Assembly: GCF_036924745.1 (NCBI RefSeq) | Contig: NZ_JAZHSD010000001.1 | Location: forward strand, 310,001 to 374,000 | From: Bradyrhizobium sp. AZCC 1693 | Lineage (GTDB): Bacteria; Pseudomonadota; Alphaproteobacteria; Rhizobiales; Xanthobacteraceae | DNA length: 64,000 bases | Direction of reading: 5' to 3' | Shown here: positions 25,795 through 34,377 of the stretch, piece by piece | How the letters are laid out: the number at the start of each line of letters is the position of its first letter | Numbering within the stretch: position 1 is the stretch's first letter | The notes under the pieces: model-generated | What the model was told of the DNA's origin: nothing | Database searches by the model: none | What the model saw: only the letters and a program-made list of their open reading frames with translations | Made by a program: the position numbers and the translations under genes

Positions 25795-26967
25795 ATGTCC
25801 GATCCGCAGCGCCGGGAGTTTCTGGCCGCCACAGGCATTGCTTCGCTGGCAGCGCTGGGCGGGACCCAGCCGGCCGCCGGCGGCGACCCGAGCTTCATGA
25901 ACAATGTTCCGGACCCAACGCTCGCGGGTAAGGATCTGCCGACCTTCAAATTCGCGCTGGAGAAGTCGGACGGCAAGGTCATCGGCAACAGTTACGGCAA
26001 GGAGGCGACGGTTACGCAACTGCCGATTTCCAAGGGGATCGCCGGCGTCTCGATGCGGCTTGAGCCCGGCGCGATGCGCGAGCTGCACTGGCACGCCACC
26101 GCGGCCGAATGGGCGTTCGTTCTTGCGGGCCGCGTCCGCACCACCGTCGTCGACCCAAGCGGCCTCGCCGAGACCAACGATTTCGACCCCGGCGACGTCT
26201 GGTACTTCCCGCGCGGCCACGGCCACATGCTGCAATGTCTCGGCGACAAGCCCTGTCACTTCATCCTGATCTTCGACAACGGCTACTTTTCCGAATTCGG
26301 CACCTTCAGTATCACCGACTGGGTCGGGCATACGCCGCCGGCGCTGCTGGCGAAGAATTTCGGCCTGCCCGAAGCAGCGTTCGCAACATTTCCGAAGGAG
26401 GAAGTGTATTTTGCGCGCGGCAAACCGCCGCCTCCCGAGCCCCCGGTGCCGCTGCAGGGCTGGAAGCTGCCGCCGGAGACCCACAAATACCGCCTGCTGG
26501 CGCAGCAGCCGCATGCGACCTATCGGGGCGGTCGCGAGTGGCGCGTCGATTCCAGCCGCTTCCCGATTGCGAAGACGATCACGGGCGTCGTGCTCGATCT
26601 CGATCCCGGTGCGCTACGGACGCTGCATTGGCATCCGAACGCCGACGAATGGCAATACGTCGTCGAGGGCGAGGTGAGCGTCACCCTGTTCGGCTCGCAC
26701 GGCCGCTACCGGATCGAGCGATTGCAGAAGGGCGACGTCGGCTACATCCCGCAAGGTTATGGCCACTCGATCGAGAATGTCGGCAGCGGACCTGCGCGCA
26801 TCCTGATTGGATTTAACGCGGGGATCTACGAAACCATTGATCTCTCGCAATGGATTGCAGCAAATCCCAGGGACGTACTCGCCACGAATTTCGGCCAGCC
26901 GCCGGAAGTGTTTGAAAAATTTCCGGACCGCGACGTGTTCATCGCCGGCAAGGAGGGCGGCCGTTAG
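25795..26967 (+). CDS. Tat-exported bicupin, oxalate decarboxylase type
   Basis: A 390-residue protein with two cupin domains. The N-terminus SDPQRREFLAATGIASLAAL is a Tat signal. Cupin 1 has LHWHATAAEW with the later His in GHGHML; cupin 2 has LHWHPNADEW with GYGHSI. Each set supplies the His/His/Glu/His metal ligands, as in manganese oxalate decarboxylase or oxidase. Expected reaction: oxalate to formate and CO2 in the periplasm. The ATG at 25795 follows GGGAGAGCACC. No formate dehydrogenase or oxalate transporter is adjacent. Confidence 0.88.
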   Translation: MSDPQRREFLAATGIASLAALGGTQPAAGGDPSFMNNVPDPTLAGKDLPTFKFALEKSDGKVIGNSYGKEATVTQLPISKGIAGVSMRLEPGAMRELHWHATAAEWAFVLAGRVRTTVVDPSGLAETNDFDPGDVWYFPRGHGHMLQCLGDKPCHFILIFDNGYFSEFGTFSITDWVGHTPPALLAKNFGLPEAAFATFPKEEVYFARGKPPPPEPPVPLQGWKLPPETHKYRLLAQQPHATYRGGREWRVDSSRFPIAKTITGVVLDLDPGALRTLHWHPNADEWQYVVEGEVSVTLFGSHGRYRIERLQKGDVGYIPQGYGHSIENVGSGPARILIGFNAGIYETIDLSQWIAANPRDVLATNFGQPPEVFEKFPDRDVFIAGKEGGR

Positions 26968-27032
26968 GGAAGGGCCGCCAGGCGTGAATCAAAACGTCGT
27001 CGCGGCACCATCGTGCCTGGGTGAGGGCAGAT

Positions 27033-27119
27033 CTAGCGCAGGCGATAGGCGTCAAATGCGTGGGCCAGGAATACGCCGATGCTGACGAAGACGAGGAACG
27101 CCGTCACGACCTCGGTCAT
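27033..27119 (-). CDS. 28-residue single-span membrane micro-protein
   Basis: MTEVVTAFLVFVSIGVFLAH followed by AFDAYRLR: one transmembrane helix with a short basic tail. GAGGGAAGG lies just upstream on the minus strand as a strong ribosome binding site, which argues for translation. Micro-proteins of this pattern are conserved in rhizobia by general recollection; I cannot check here. Its function is unknown. The longer frame to 27329 has no coding character upstream of this ATG. Confidence 0.6.
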   Translation of the reverse strand: MTEVVTAFLVFVSIGVFLAHAFDAYRLR

Positions 27120-27418
27120 AGCCTTCCTCCCTGTAATACGATCCCGGAAAGGGCACGCCTGAGAAATCCGCGGTAGATGAGGTTCAGGACCGATACCAAC
27201 ATGATCTAACCCCGTCATTTGTTGAGCCAACAACGTAGGGGGCATTTGTTTCCAGAGGACTTCGCGGCGAATCGAAATGGTTTCGTTGCGCCGCCTGCGG
27301 ATCACGGAATCGCGACGGAACCGGAACAATCGATTGCCATCGTCCGCCCTTTTCTCGCCATCCTAGTTCAGGAGACCTGCTGTGGCGGCTTCTAAGGCCA
27401 CATTCCCAAAGGTCCTGC

Positions 27419-28432
27419 GTGATCGTCCGAGATTTGCTGCAAAACGAGACTTCCCGCCGCGCGTTGCTGCGCGGGATTGTGTCTTCCGCCAGCGTGCTTG
27501 CGCTCGGCGGATGCGCCAGCCTGGGCGCGACCGGCGCGCGTTACGATGCGTCGTCGCTTGCCGCCGAACCGACACTGCTCGTCACAACCACGCGCAAGCC
27601 GGTGAACGGCGGGCGGACGAAACCCTGGTTCGGGCCGGAACGCGCCACAAGGATGACCGTCGCCCGGGCGAAGCTGGTGCCGCCTGACGAGAGTCGCTTC
27701 TCGCTCGCCGCAGCCGGTCTTGGCGATTGGCGTCTTGATGGGGTCGAGCCGGTGTCGGGAGAGGTCAGCGATCTTCTCGCGCAGGGCGGCGGGGGAGACG
27801 TCCTGATCTACGTGCACGGTTTCAAACAGACATTCGAGACGGCCGCGCTCGATGCAGCACACCTCGCCGACGGCATCAAATTTCGCGGCCAGACGATGGT
27901 GTTCTCCTGGCCGTCCAAGGCTGGACTGTTCGACTACGCCTACGACCGCGACAGCGCGATGTGGTCGCGCGACGGCTTCGAGCGCGTGCTCCAAGCCGCC
28001 GTCACGACTCCCGGCGTCGGCCGTGTTCACATCGTCGCACACAGCATGGGCACCATGCTGACGCTCGAAAGCCTGCGCCAGCTTTATGCGCGAAACGGCG
28101 ACAGCGTTACCGACAGGATCGGGGCCGTGGTGTTCGCCGCACCTGATATCGACATGGACGTATTCTCGTCGGCGGTCACCCGGATCGGTCCGCTCGGCCG
28201 CAAGATCACCGTCGTTGCCGCGACGAACGACCGCGCGCTGGCGCTGTCGGGACGGTTAGCCGGCGGAATGACGCGGGTCGGCGCCGCCGAGAAGGCCGCC
28301 ATCGAGCAGCTCGGGGTCCGCGTCATCGATGCGTCCGACGCAGGCTGGGGCGTCATCAACCATGATTTGTTCCTGTCCAATGCGGAGGTGCGGCGGGTGA
28401 TCCGCCGTTCGATCGACACCTCAGCCGCGTAA
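27419..28432 (+). CDS. Lipoprotein alpha/beta hydrolase (DUF900 type)
   Basis: A 337-residue protein with a GTG start at 27419. SRRALLRGIVSSASVLALGG followed by CAS gives a Tat-like twin-Arg signal with a lipobox (LGGC), so it is probably a lipoprotein. The catalytic domain is of the DUF900/alpha-beta type: IYVHGFKQTFETA (oxyanion region), VFSWPSK, and the nucleophile elbow VAHSMGT; a late NHDLFLSN supplies the candidate His. Such enzymes are putative esterases or lipases. No partner gene is evident. Confidence 0.85.
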   Translation: MIVRDLLQNETSRRALLRGIVSSASVLALGGCASLGATGARYDASSLAAEPTLLVTTTRKPVNGGRTKPWFGPERATRMTVARAKLVPPDESRFSLAAAGLGDWRLDGVEPVSGEVSDLLAQGGGGDVLIYVHGFKQTFETAALDAAHLADGIKFRGQTMVFSWPSKAGLFDYAYDRDSAMWSRDGFERVLQAAVTTPGVGRVHIVAHSMGTMLTLESLRQLYARNGDSVTDRIGAVVFAAPDIDMDVFSSAVTRIGPLGRKITVVAATNDRALALSGRLAGGMTRVGAAEKAAIEQLGVRVIDASDAGWGVINHDLFLSNAEVRRVIRRSIDTSAA

Positions 28433-28555
28433 AGCGAGAAGCTGGTTTCGGCGCATTAGCGAGCCGTTAACCAGCCGCGCAGCGCCATGGAGCCGGCCGA
28501 GCATTTTAAGGGTTTTGCGGCACGATCAAGGAGATTGGATCCGTGTGGTTGCCGC

Positions 28556-30505
28556 ATGAACAATATTGCAAAGTTATTTCGGATTGATGCCGAGAATCAC
28601 GAATTGATGGGCGCGCAACTCGCGGCGTTTTCGCGGCAGATCCCATTGCTCTATTTCATCCTCAGCGTGAATTCGATTGCGTTGGCGTTTACCCATCTTG
28701 GCATCGCGCCCTCAAGCCTGACCGTTGCGTTTCCCGGCTTTCTGGTCGGGGCTTGCGCGATCCGTTGCCTGATCTGGCTGCGGCGCCGTGACAGCGTGGT
28801 CGAGCCGAAGGCCGCGGCCCGCACCCTGCGGGCGACGGTGTTGCTGGGCGGCGCACTGGGATTTGCGTTCCTGGCGTGGGCGCTCAGTCTGTTTCCGTAT
28901 GGCGACACGTCGCGCCACGGCCATATCCTGTTCTTCGTCGGCATCACGGTCGTGAGCTGCATCTTCTGCCTGATGCATGTGCGCCCGGCGGCGCTGATCC
29001 TGACCGGCACGGTGATCGCGCCGTTCGTGATTTTTCTGCTTGCGAGCGGTGACGTGGTTCATGTCGCCATCGGATTGAACCTGTTCCTGGTCACGGTCGC
29101 GATGATCTACATCCTGATCATATGTTCCGGGCAGTTCGCCGCCATGGTCAATGGTCAGATAGAGACCAGGCGTCTCAGCAACGAGAACTTCCGTCTCGCC
29201 AATGTCGACAGCCTGACGGATCTGCCAAACCGGCGCCAGTTCTTCCACCGGCTGTCGGTCCTCGCAGAACGAGCGAAAGCGGAAAGCCACAGATTCGTCG
29301 TCGGCGTGCTTGATCTCGACGGCTTCAAGGCGGTCAACGATCTCTACGGACACGGGGTCGGCGACCGGGTGCTGAAGGAAACCGGCCAGCGCCTGCTGGA
29401 GCTTTCCGATGACACGCAATTCATCGCGCGTCTCGGCGGCGACGAGTTCGGAATCATCGTCGATGCGGGCCTCGATCCCGAGGCCGTTCTTGCGGTCGGC
29501 TCAAAAGTCAGCTCCGTCTTCGACGCGCCGTTTTCCGTCGCCGGCATCGTCGCCAAGATCGGCGGCTCGGTGGGGTTTGCACTTGCACCGGATGCCGGCA
29601 CGACGGCCGAACTGCTCTACGAGCGCGCCGACTACGCGCTCTACCACGCCAAGGCGAGATGCCGTGGCCAGCCGGTGATCTTCTCCAGCGAGCACGAAGT
29701 CGAAATCCGCAAGCTAAGCACCATTGAACACACGTTGCGAAGGATCGATCTCGACGCAGAACTGTCGTTGCACTATCAGCCGATCGTCAATGTCGGGACG
29801 GGGCGGCTGGTCGGCTTCGAAGCGCTCGCGCGATGGCATAATCCCGAGTTCGGCGATGTCGCTCCTGACGTTTTCATTTCGGTCGCGGAGCGCACCGAAC
29901 TGATCGGGACGATCACGCTGGTCCTGTTGCGCAAGGCGTTGGCCGCGGCCGGCGCCTGGCCGGAGGATATCTTCCTGTCCTTCAATTTGTCGATGCGCGA
30001 CCTGATCTCGCAAGTCACCATCCTGCAGACCGTGGCCCTCATCGAAAGCAGCGGCATCGATCCTCGCCGCATCATTATCGAGGTCACCGAAACGGCGCTG
30101 ATGCAGGATTACGAGCGGGTGCAGGAGTCGCTCAGGATTCTGCGATCGATGGGATTGAAGGTAGCGCTGGACGATTTCGGGTCGGGGCAGTCCAGCCTGA
30201 GCTATGTCCATCAATTGTCGCTGGACAAGATCAAGATCGACCGGGGCTTCATTCGCAATATCGCGACGCAAGAGAACGCCCGCAACATCGTCAAGACGGT
30301 GATCGACCTGTGCCGCAACCTGAAATTCGACTGCGTGGTCGAAGGTGTGGAAACGGCAGAGCAGGTGGAGATCATCGGCCGTCTCGGTTGCTCGACGATG
30401 CAGGGATATTTTTTCGCGAAGCCGATGCCGCAAAGCGAGGTCGAGAGCTTCATCGCCGACTATCGCATATCAGATCATCCGCGACTGGCCGCTGCGGCCG
30501 GGTGA
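28556..30505 (+). CDS. Membrane GGDEF-EAL c-di-GMP enzyme
   Basis: A 649-residue protein. About five to six hydrophobic spans occupy residues 25-205, followed by a GGDEF domain (ARLGGDEFGII, near residue 300) and an EAL domain (GFEALARWH near 425, DDFGSGQSSLSY near 540, EGVETAEQ near 600). Both signature motifs are intact, so diguanylate cyclase and c-di-GMP phosphodiesterase activities are both possible. No RxxD inhibitory site precedes GGDEF. The ATG at 28556 is preferred over one at 28487, as the membrane domain starts just after it. It lacks a PAS or response-regulator domain; the membrane part is the likely sensor. Confidence 0.92.
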   Translation: MNNIAKLFRIDAENHELMGAQLAAFSRQIPLLYFILSVNSIALAFTHLGIAPSSLTVAFPGFLVGACAIRCLIWLRRRDSVVEPKAAARTLRATVLLGGALGFAFLAWALSLFPYGDTSRHGHILFFVGITVVSCIFCLMHVRPAALILTGTVIAPFVIFLLASGDVVHVAIGLNLFLVTVAMIYILIICSGQFAAMVNGQIETRRLSNENFRLANVDSLTDLPNRRQFFHRLSVLAERAKAESHRFVVGVLDLDGFKAVNDLYGHGVGDRVLKETGQRLLELSDDTQFIARLGGDEFGIIVDAGLDPEAVLAVGSKVSSVFDAPFSVAGIVAKIGGSVGFALAPDAGTTAELLYERADYALYHAKARCRGQPVIFSSEHEVEIRKLSTIEHTLRRIDLDAELSLHYQPIVNVGTGRLVGFEALARWHNPEFGDVAPDVFISVAERTELIGTITLVLLRKALAAAGAWPEDIFLSFNLSMRDLISQVTILQTVALIESSGIDPRRIIIEVTETALMQDYERVQESLRILRSMGLKVALDDFGSGQSSLSYVHQLSLDKIKIDRGFIRNIATQENARNIVKTVIDLCRNLKFDCVVEGVETAEQVEIIGRLGCSTMQGYFFAKPMPQSEVESFIADYRISDHPRLAAAAG

Positions 30506-30842
30506 GATTCGATCGACACCTGATGTCGCAGCGCCGTTGCCGTTAAGTGCAATGGGCTGGCACCGCAACATGATGGCGACAACCTGTCATCGATCGCGCG
30601 GCCATCGCAATGTCACCACGCCGTCACCCTTAATGTCGCCAAATTGACGGAACATTTATTTGTGGCTGGCACGAAGGTGCCCGATCTCGCCTCGAACTGC
30701 TCAACGCTCGAACTGCTCAACGTCCGCAACGCCGACCGGTTGTCGGCGCGCGACGCTTTGCGAGTCGATCGGGGAGATACGGGTGATGCCGGGCGCTTGC
30801 CGGCGATCCGAATTAATCAGTTGTTACAAGGGAATGAGAATC
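30506..30842. other. Intergenic region without recognisable gene
   Basis: About 340 bp upstream of the next gene. It includes a locally AT-rich stretch (around 30640-30670) that may hold a promoter, and AAGGGA at 30828-30833 as the ribosome binding site. A direct repetition of CTCGAACTGCTCAACG occurs near 30690-30725. No further feature seen. Confidence 0.45.
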
Positions 30843-31187
30843 ATGCGTCAAGCAACATCGAAGGCCGTGGCAGGTTCGAGCACGAACCGCCGACAGGTAC
30901 TGTCACTCGCGGCGGGCATAGCCTTGCTCGCGGGCGTCACCACGGCTCACGCGCAGAGCACGGGTATCGCCGCCTGTGACGACTTCCTGACCAAATACGA
31001 TGCCTGCATCGTCTCCAAGGTCCCCGAGGCGCAGCGCGCGATGTACAAGACGCAGATCGACCAGACGCGCAAGGCGTGGGTCGACATGGCCAAGAATCCG
31101 TCGGCGAAGGCGACCATGGAATCGACCTGCAAGCAGACCCTGGATGCGACGAAGGCCTCGCTCACGGCGTATGGCTGCTCGTTCTGA
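30843..31187 (+). CDS. Small exported protein, Tat-like signal
   Basis: A 114-residue protein. NRRQVLSLAAGIALLAGV is a twin-arginine-like signal with cleavage after THAQ. The mature part (about 75 residues) is helical and has four Cys (ACDDF, DACIV, STCKQ, YGCSF), which could form two disulfides in a small helical-hairpin fold. The function is unknown. ATG 30843 lies nine bases after AAGGGA; an in-frame ATG at 30834 is too close to that site. Confidence 0.72.
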   Translation: MRQATSKAVAGSSTNRRQVLSLAAGIALLAGVTTAHAQSTGIAACDDFLTKYDACIVSKVPEAQRAMYKTQIDQTRKAWVDMAKNPSAKATMESTCKQTLDATKASLTAYGCSF

Positions 31188-31205
31188 TCGGCGTGCGCCG
31201 CTGGA

Positions 31206-31236
31206 AAGGAGTGGCGCCGAGTAGGCGCCATTCCTT
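31206..31236 (+). terminator. Hairpin after the 30843-31187 gene
   Basis: AAGGAGTGGCGCC and GGCGCCATTCCTT pair over 13 bp (one G-U) around GAGTA, 19 bp after the stop codon. There is no T-run, so termination is possible but not sure; mRNA 3'-end protection is an alternative. Confidence 0.45.
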
Positions 31237-31514
31237 GGCGGCGAGCGGGGGGAGCGGCCGACGATGCCGGCGAGGCGCTCTTCCGGAACTTTGGCCGAAA
31301 CGACGTGTGCACCGCCGGCGCACGATTCACGATCATGCGGCGCGTCTTCAAGGCGCGGTCCGCAAACTTCTCTTTATGCCGATTAACCACTTGTTAACCA
31401 TAACGCCCCAGCATTGCCCCTCTATAGAGTCGCCACGGGCGTTAGTCCGAAGGCGCGATTGATCGTTCATCTTGGGGGCGGGCTGAGGCTCGCGGGGCTC
31501 CAAGGAGTAACGTC

Positions 31515-31634
31515 ATGTCGTCACCTGGCGTACGGCACCAGGCAAGTCTGCTTTCCGAATTCGTCCCGGCGATTTTCGGCGCGCTTGGTTTGGGTGTCCC
31601 GATTGCGGTTGCGATCATCTGGATTTGTTCCTGA
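31515..31634 (+). CDS. 39-residue membrane micro-protein
   Basis: MSSPGVRHQASLLSEFVPAI then FGALGLGVPIAVAIIWICS. The second half is a single hydrophobic helix with a C-terminal Cys. CAAGGAG lies eight bases before the ATG, a strong ribosome binding site, and the window offers no other gene here. The function is unknown. Upstream, 31188-31514 holds the hairpin above and an AT-rich patch (TTAACCACTTGTTAACCATA) that may carry the promoter. Confidence 0.6.
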   Translation: MSSPGVRHQASLLSEFVPAIFGALGLGVPIAVAIIWICS

Positions 31635-31731
31635 TCGGCATGCCCGCTTGTTTTTTGACGGCGCTCGGCTGTGAGGGGCGTGGTGGGCTGCGACCGATGA
31701 AAAGGCCGCGGTCTCCTTGTCGGACCGCATC

Positions 31732-32262
31732 TCAGACAGCGGCTGCGATCAGTCCGACCCTCATATCCCTGGCGAGATACACGCATGCGTCGTCGGCAAA
31801 CACGCTGCCATTCGCGACGCCAACAGCCAGCTTGCCACGCCTTACGAGGCGCATGTTGACCTCGTAGCGCACCCGCCTGACGTCTGGCGTTATATGCCCC
31901 CGGAACTTGACCTCGCCGACGCCGACGGCGCGGCCCTTGCCCGGTGAGCCCGACCAGCCAAGCCAATAGCCGACGATCTGCCACATGGCGTCCAGACCCA
32001 GACATCCCGGCATCACGGGATCGCCGGGAAAGTGACAGTCAAAAAACCAGAGGCTAGGCGTGATATCCAGCTCGCCAATGATATGGCCCTTGCCGAATTC
32101 GCCACCGTCCAGGCTGATCTCGGTGATACGGTCCATCATCAGCATGGGCGGAGCGGGCAGCTGGGCATTACCCGGGCCGAAATAGCCGCCTTGGCTCGAT
32201 CTGAGCAGTTCTTCCTTTGTGTAGGACGATTGCGGCGCGTGAAAGTCGCGAGGGTTGGGCAA
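31732..32262 (-). CDS. fabA: 3-hydroxyacyl-[ACP] dehydratase/isomerase FabA
   Basis: A 176-residue FabA (the family is about 172). The catalytic His77 and Asp91 lie in [20 protein letters not shown], the FabA signature. The start is TTG at 32262 with GAAGGAG upstream; the longer frame to 32379 has no family resemblance. FabA dehydrates 3-hydroxydecanoyl-ACP and isomerises trans-2 to cis-3, the branch point of unsaturated fatty acid synthesis. The usual partner fabB does not follow; downstream is the 39-residue gene in the opposite sense. A TetR gene precedes it by 38 bp and probably controls it. Confidence 0.93.
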   Translation of the reverse strand: MPNPRDFHAPQSSYTKEELLRSSQGGYFGPGNAQLPAPPMLMMDRITEISLDGGEFGKGHIIGELDITPSLWFFDCHFPGDPVMPGCLGLDAMWQIVGYWLGWSGSPGKGRAVGVGEVKFRGHITPDVRRVRYEVNMRLVRRGKLAVGVANGSVFADDACVYLARDMRVGLIAAAV

Positions 32263-32300
32263 GGAGTTCTCCTTCGGCGTTGGCTGGCGGTAACTCGGCG

Positions 32301-32921
32301 TCAGGCGACTTTGTCGCGACCGTTTTTTTCGATGCTGGAACTCGCAGTCAGGCGCAGGGCTCCGGCCATGAAGGCCCAAATCTCATCCGTGAGTTTTTCC
32401 GGATCGGGTCGTTGTTCGCTCATCAGGGCACCGATAAGCGCCTGGCGAATTCCGCCGCTCATCAGCGCAATGGTGAGATGTGGATCGATGTGATCGGGAA
32501 CGAAGCCGTCACGCTGCGCCGCCTCGATCATGCGTGCGCCGCCGGCGAGTTGTTTGTTGGTGAAAGCTCGCTCGACATCGACGACTTCGGGCGCGCGGCT
32601 CAAGGCGCCGATGACAAGCGGCGCGAAGGGGTGGTCGTAGTGGAAGGCGATATAGGAGGCTATGCGCCGCCTTTCTCGGTTTGCCCAGCTTTCCGAGCGC
32701 CGGCACGTGTCGTTGAAAACCTCTCCATCGAGGCGGCTGTAGAACGCTTCGACAACAGCGGCGATCAGGCCTGCCTTCGATCCAAAGTGGTGATAGGCGA
32801 GCCCGACCGAAACCTGCGCGCGCTTGGCCACGGCCTGCATTTCCAGATGCCCATGGCATTGAATGAGCTCCGCTTGGGCCGCCCGGACCAATCTTTCTGG
32901 TGTCGCGATCGTTGGGGTCAT
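32301..32921 (-). CDS. TetR-family regulator upstream of fabA
   Basis: A 206-residue TetR protein with N-terminal helix-turn-helix ([19 protein letters not shown] near residues 28-46, then [10 protein letters not shown]). The C-terminal ligand domain is of the usual length. It is the first gene of a tetR-fabA pair (38-bp gap) and an 18-bp perfect palindrome sits 11 bp before its start, so negative autoregulation and co-regulation of fabA are likely. The analogy is to FabR/DesT-type control of unsaturated lipid synthesis by acyl-CoA; the sequence itself does not show the ligand. Confidence 0.85.
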   Translation of the reverse strand: MTPTIATPERLVRAAQAELIQCHGHLEMQAVAKRAQVSVGLAYHHFGSKAGLIAAVVEAFYSRLDGEVFNDTCRRSESWANRERRRIASYIAFHYDHPFAPLVIGALSRAPEVVDVERAFTNKQLAGGARMIEAAQRDGFVPDHIDPHLTIALMSGGIRQALIGALMSEQRPDPEKLTDEIWAFMAGALRLTASSSIEKNGRDKVA

Positions 32922-32932
32922 CTGGAATACAC

Positions 32933-32950
32933 TGAATTGAATTCAATTCA
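32933..32950. promoter_or_regulatory. 18-bp palindromic operator of tetR-fabA
   Basis: TGAATTGAATTCAATTCA is a perfect 18-bp palindrome, 11 bp upstream of the TetR start codon, in AT-rich DNA unlike its surroundings. Its position and symmetry suit binding of a TetR dimer. Confidence 0.75.
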
Positions 32951-33146
32951 ATGTCCTTCTCAGCCGGAATGCAAGTCAAAAGTTTCCCAGGAGACTGTGA
33001 CGTATTCCGGTGATGCGCACTCTTCGGCAATCTCGGCGTGGCTCTAGCGGGAATGATTTGTCCGCGCTCGCGCCTTAACCTGCGCCGTCATGGGGGCGCC
33101 GCGGGAAGTGGCTTAGATCGTATGCATCATCGCAGGCGAGGCAATC

Positions 33147-33536
33147 ATGACAGCCGATCTGTGGGCATTAGTTGCGGCCATACTGCTGGCCGTCGTTCAG
33201 CTTACCCTGTCCAGTGTGCTGACACTCCGTCAGCTCGGAGGTAGTTGGGTCGCAGGACCTCGTGACGAGCCGCGCGAGGTTACAGGTATGAGCGGACGCT
33301 TTGTTCGGGCGCACCGGAATCTGCTCGAGATATTTCCACAGTTCCTCGCCGCACTGTTCCTGGTGCATGCAGCTCATGCCGCTGGATCACTGTCGATAAT
33401 TGGAGCCTGGTTGTTCGTCATCGCCCGGCTGCTTTATGTTCCCGCCTACGCCTTTGGCCCTGTGGGGCTACGGCCAATCTGTTGGCTCGCTGCACAGGCT
33501 GGGATTTTCATGATCGTGGCCGACTTGTTTGTTTGA
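33147..33536 (+). CDS. MAPEG-family membrane protein
   Basis: A 129-residue protein with four hydrophobic helices and the family motif RFVRAHRNLLEIFPQFLAAL (residues about 51-70), where the Arg-x2-His-Arg-Asn pattern forms the glutathione-binding part in MAPEG enzymes. Bacterial MAPEG proteins are usually of unknown substrate. It is divergent from the tetR-fabA pair. The start at 33147 follows GAGGCAATC. Confidence 0.85.
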   Translation: MTADLWALVAAILLAVVQLTLSSVLTLRQLGGSWVAGPRDEPREVTGMSGRFVRAHRNLLEIFPQFLAALFLVHAAHAAGSLSIIGAWLFVIARLLYVPAYAFGPVGLRPICWLAAQAGIFMIVADLFV

Positions 33537-33548
33537 ACCGATAATGCC

Positions 33549-34100
33549 CTAGTTCGCCGCCGCGCGGCGCTTGCTCCGGCCTGCGACGTCGGGATAGCCG
33601 TGCAGCATCACCTTGTCGGCCTGCACGCCCCAGCTTTCCAGCCGATCCAGAAAGCTCATGCCGAGCAGGTTGGTCTTCATCTGCCCGCGCGGCACCACCA
33701 GCGCCGGCACCGATTTCTCGACGAGGCCGCCGACCGCGAGGCGATCGAGCGTCAGCCGCGCCGCCTTGGTGTGGCCGCCGGCGGTTTCGACGTCGACATT
33801 GTATTCGAGCATTTCGATCGGCAGGCCGATCGCCTTCGCGGTCTCCCAGGTCAGCACCACCGACGTCGCGCCGGTGTCGATCACCATCGGCGCCTTGACG
33901 CCGTTGATCTTGGCATGCAGCGCGAATTCGCCGGCCTTGCCGCGCGCGATCTGCACGGCGGGCGCCGGCTCCAGGCTGCGTTGCCGCAGCATTTTCGTGA
34001 CCGAGTTGCTGGCGCGCGCGATCTGGTCCGGATCGCCATAGGCGACGACGGCGCCGGCGGTGGCGGCGAGCATCGCCAGAACGAGCATGACGCGGATCAC
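33549..34100 (-). CDS. Retropepsin-like aspartic protease (TIGR02281 type)
   Basis: A 183-residue protein with an N-terminal hydrophobic anchor (residues 1-20) and a single retropepsin fold. The catalytic motif VIDTGATSVVL has Asp75, and the flap/second hydrophobic-hydrophobic-Gly motif is LLGMSFLDRL. This clan-AA family is periplasmic and would act as a homodimer. Substrates are unknown. It is cotranscribed with the DUF1289 gene (28-bp gap). Confidence 0.88.
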   Translation of the reverse strand: MIRVMLVLAMLAATAGAVVAYGDPDQIARASNSVTKMLRQRSLEPAPAVQIARGKAGEFALHAKINGVKAPMVIDTGATSVVLTWETAKAIGLPIEMLEYNVDVETAGGHTKAARLTLDRLAVGGLVEKSVPALVVPRGQMKTNLLGMSFLDRLESWGVQADKVMLHGYPDVAGRSKRRAAAN

Positions 34101-34128
34101 AGCGCGCCTCCGCCAATTCGCGCGGTGA

Positions 34129-34332
34129 TCAGCCGCGTTCGGTGCGCGGCGTCATCTGAACGAGGCCGGCGTCCGCCATGCGGGCCGCAAGCCCTTCCAT
34201 GACGGCCAATCGCTCCGCCGTCTCCATGCGGTGCCAGCGCGCGATCTCCGGCAGCGTTCGTCCACAGCCGAAGCAGAGTTTGGTTTTGGGGTCCATCATA
34301 CAGACTGCGATACACGGCGTTTCTTTGCTCAT
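34129..34332 (-). CDS. DUF1289 cysteine-rich small protein
   Basis: A 67-residue protein with the family signature CIAVCMMDPKTKLCFGCGRT followed by LPEIARW: four Cys that could bind an Fe-S cluster or zinc. DUF1289 proteins are common in proteobacteria and of unknown function. Upstream of the protease gene on the same strand. Confidence 0.9.
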   Translation of the reverse strand: MSKETPCIAVCMMDPKTKLCFGCGRTLPEIARWHRMETAERLAVMEGLAARMADAGLVQMTPRTERG

Positions 34333-34377
34333 TTATCGATAGTGAAATGGTTTGCGTCCCTTGCGCAAGCGCTCCAG

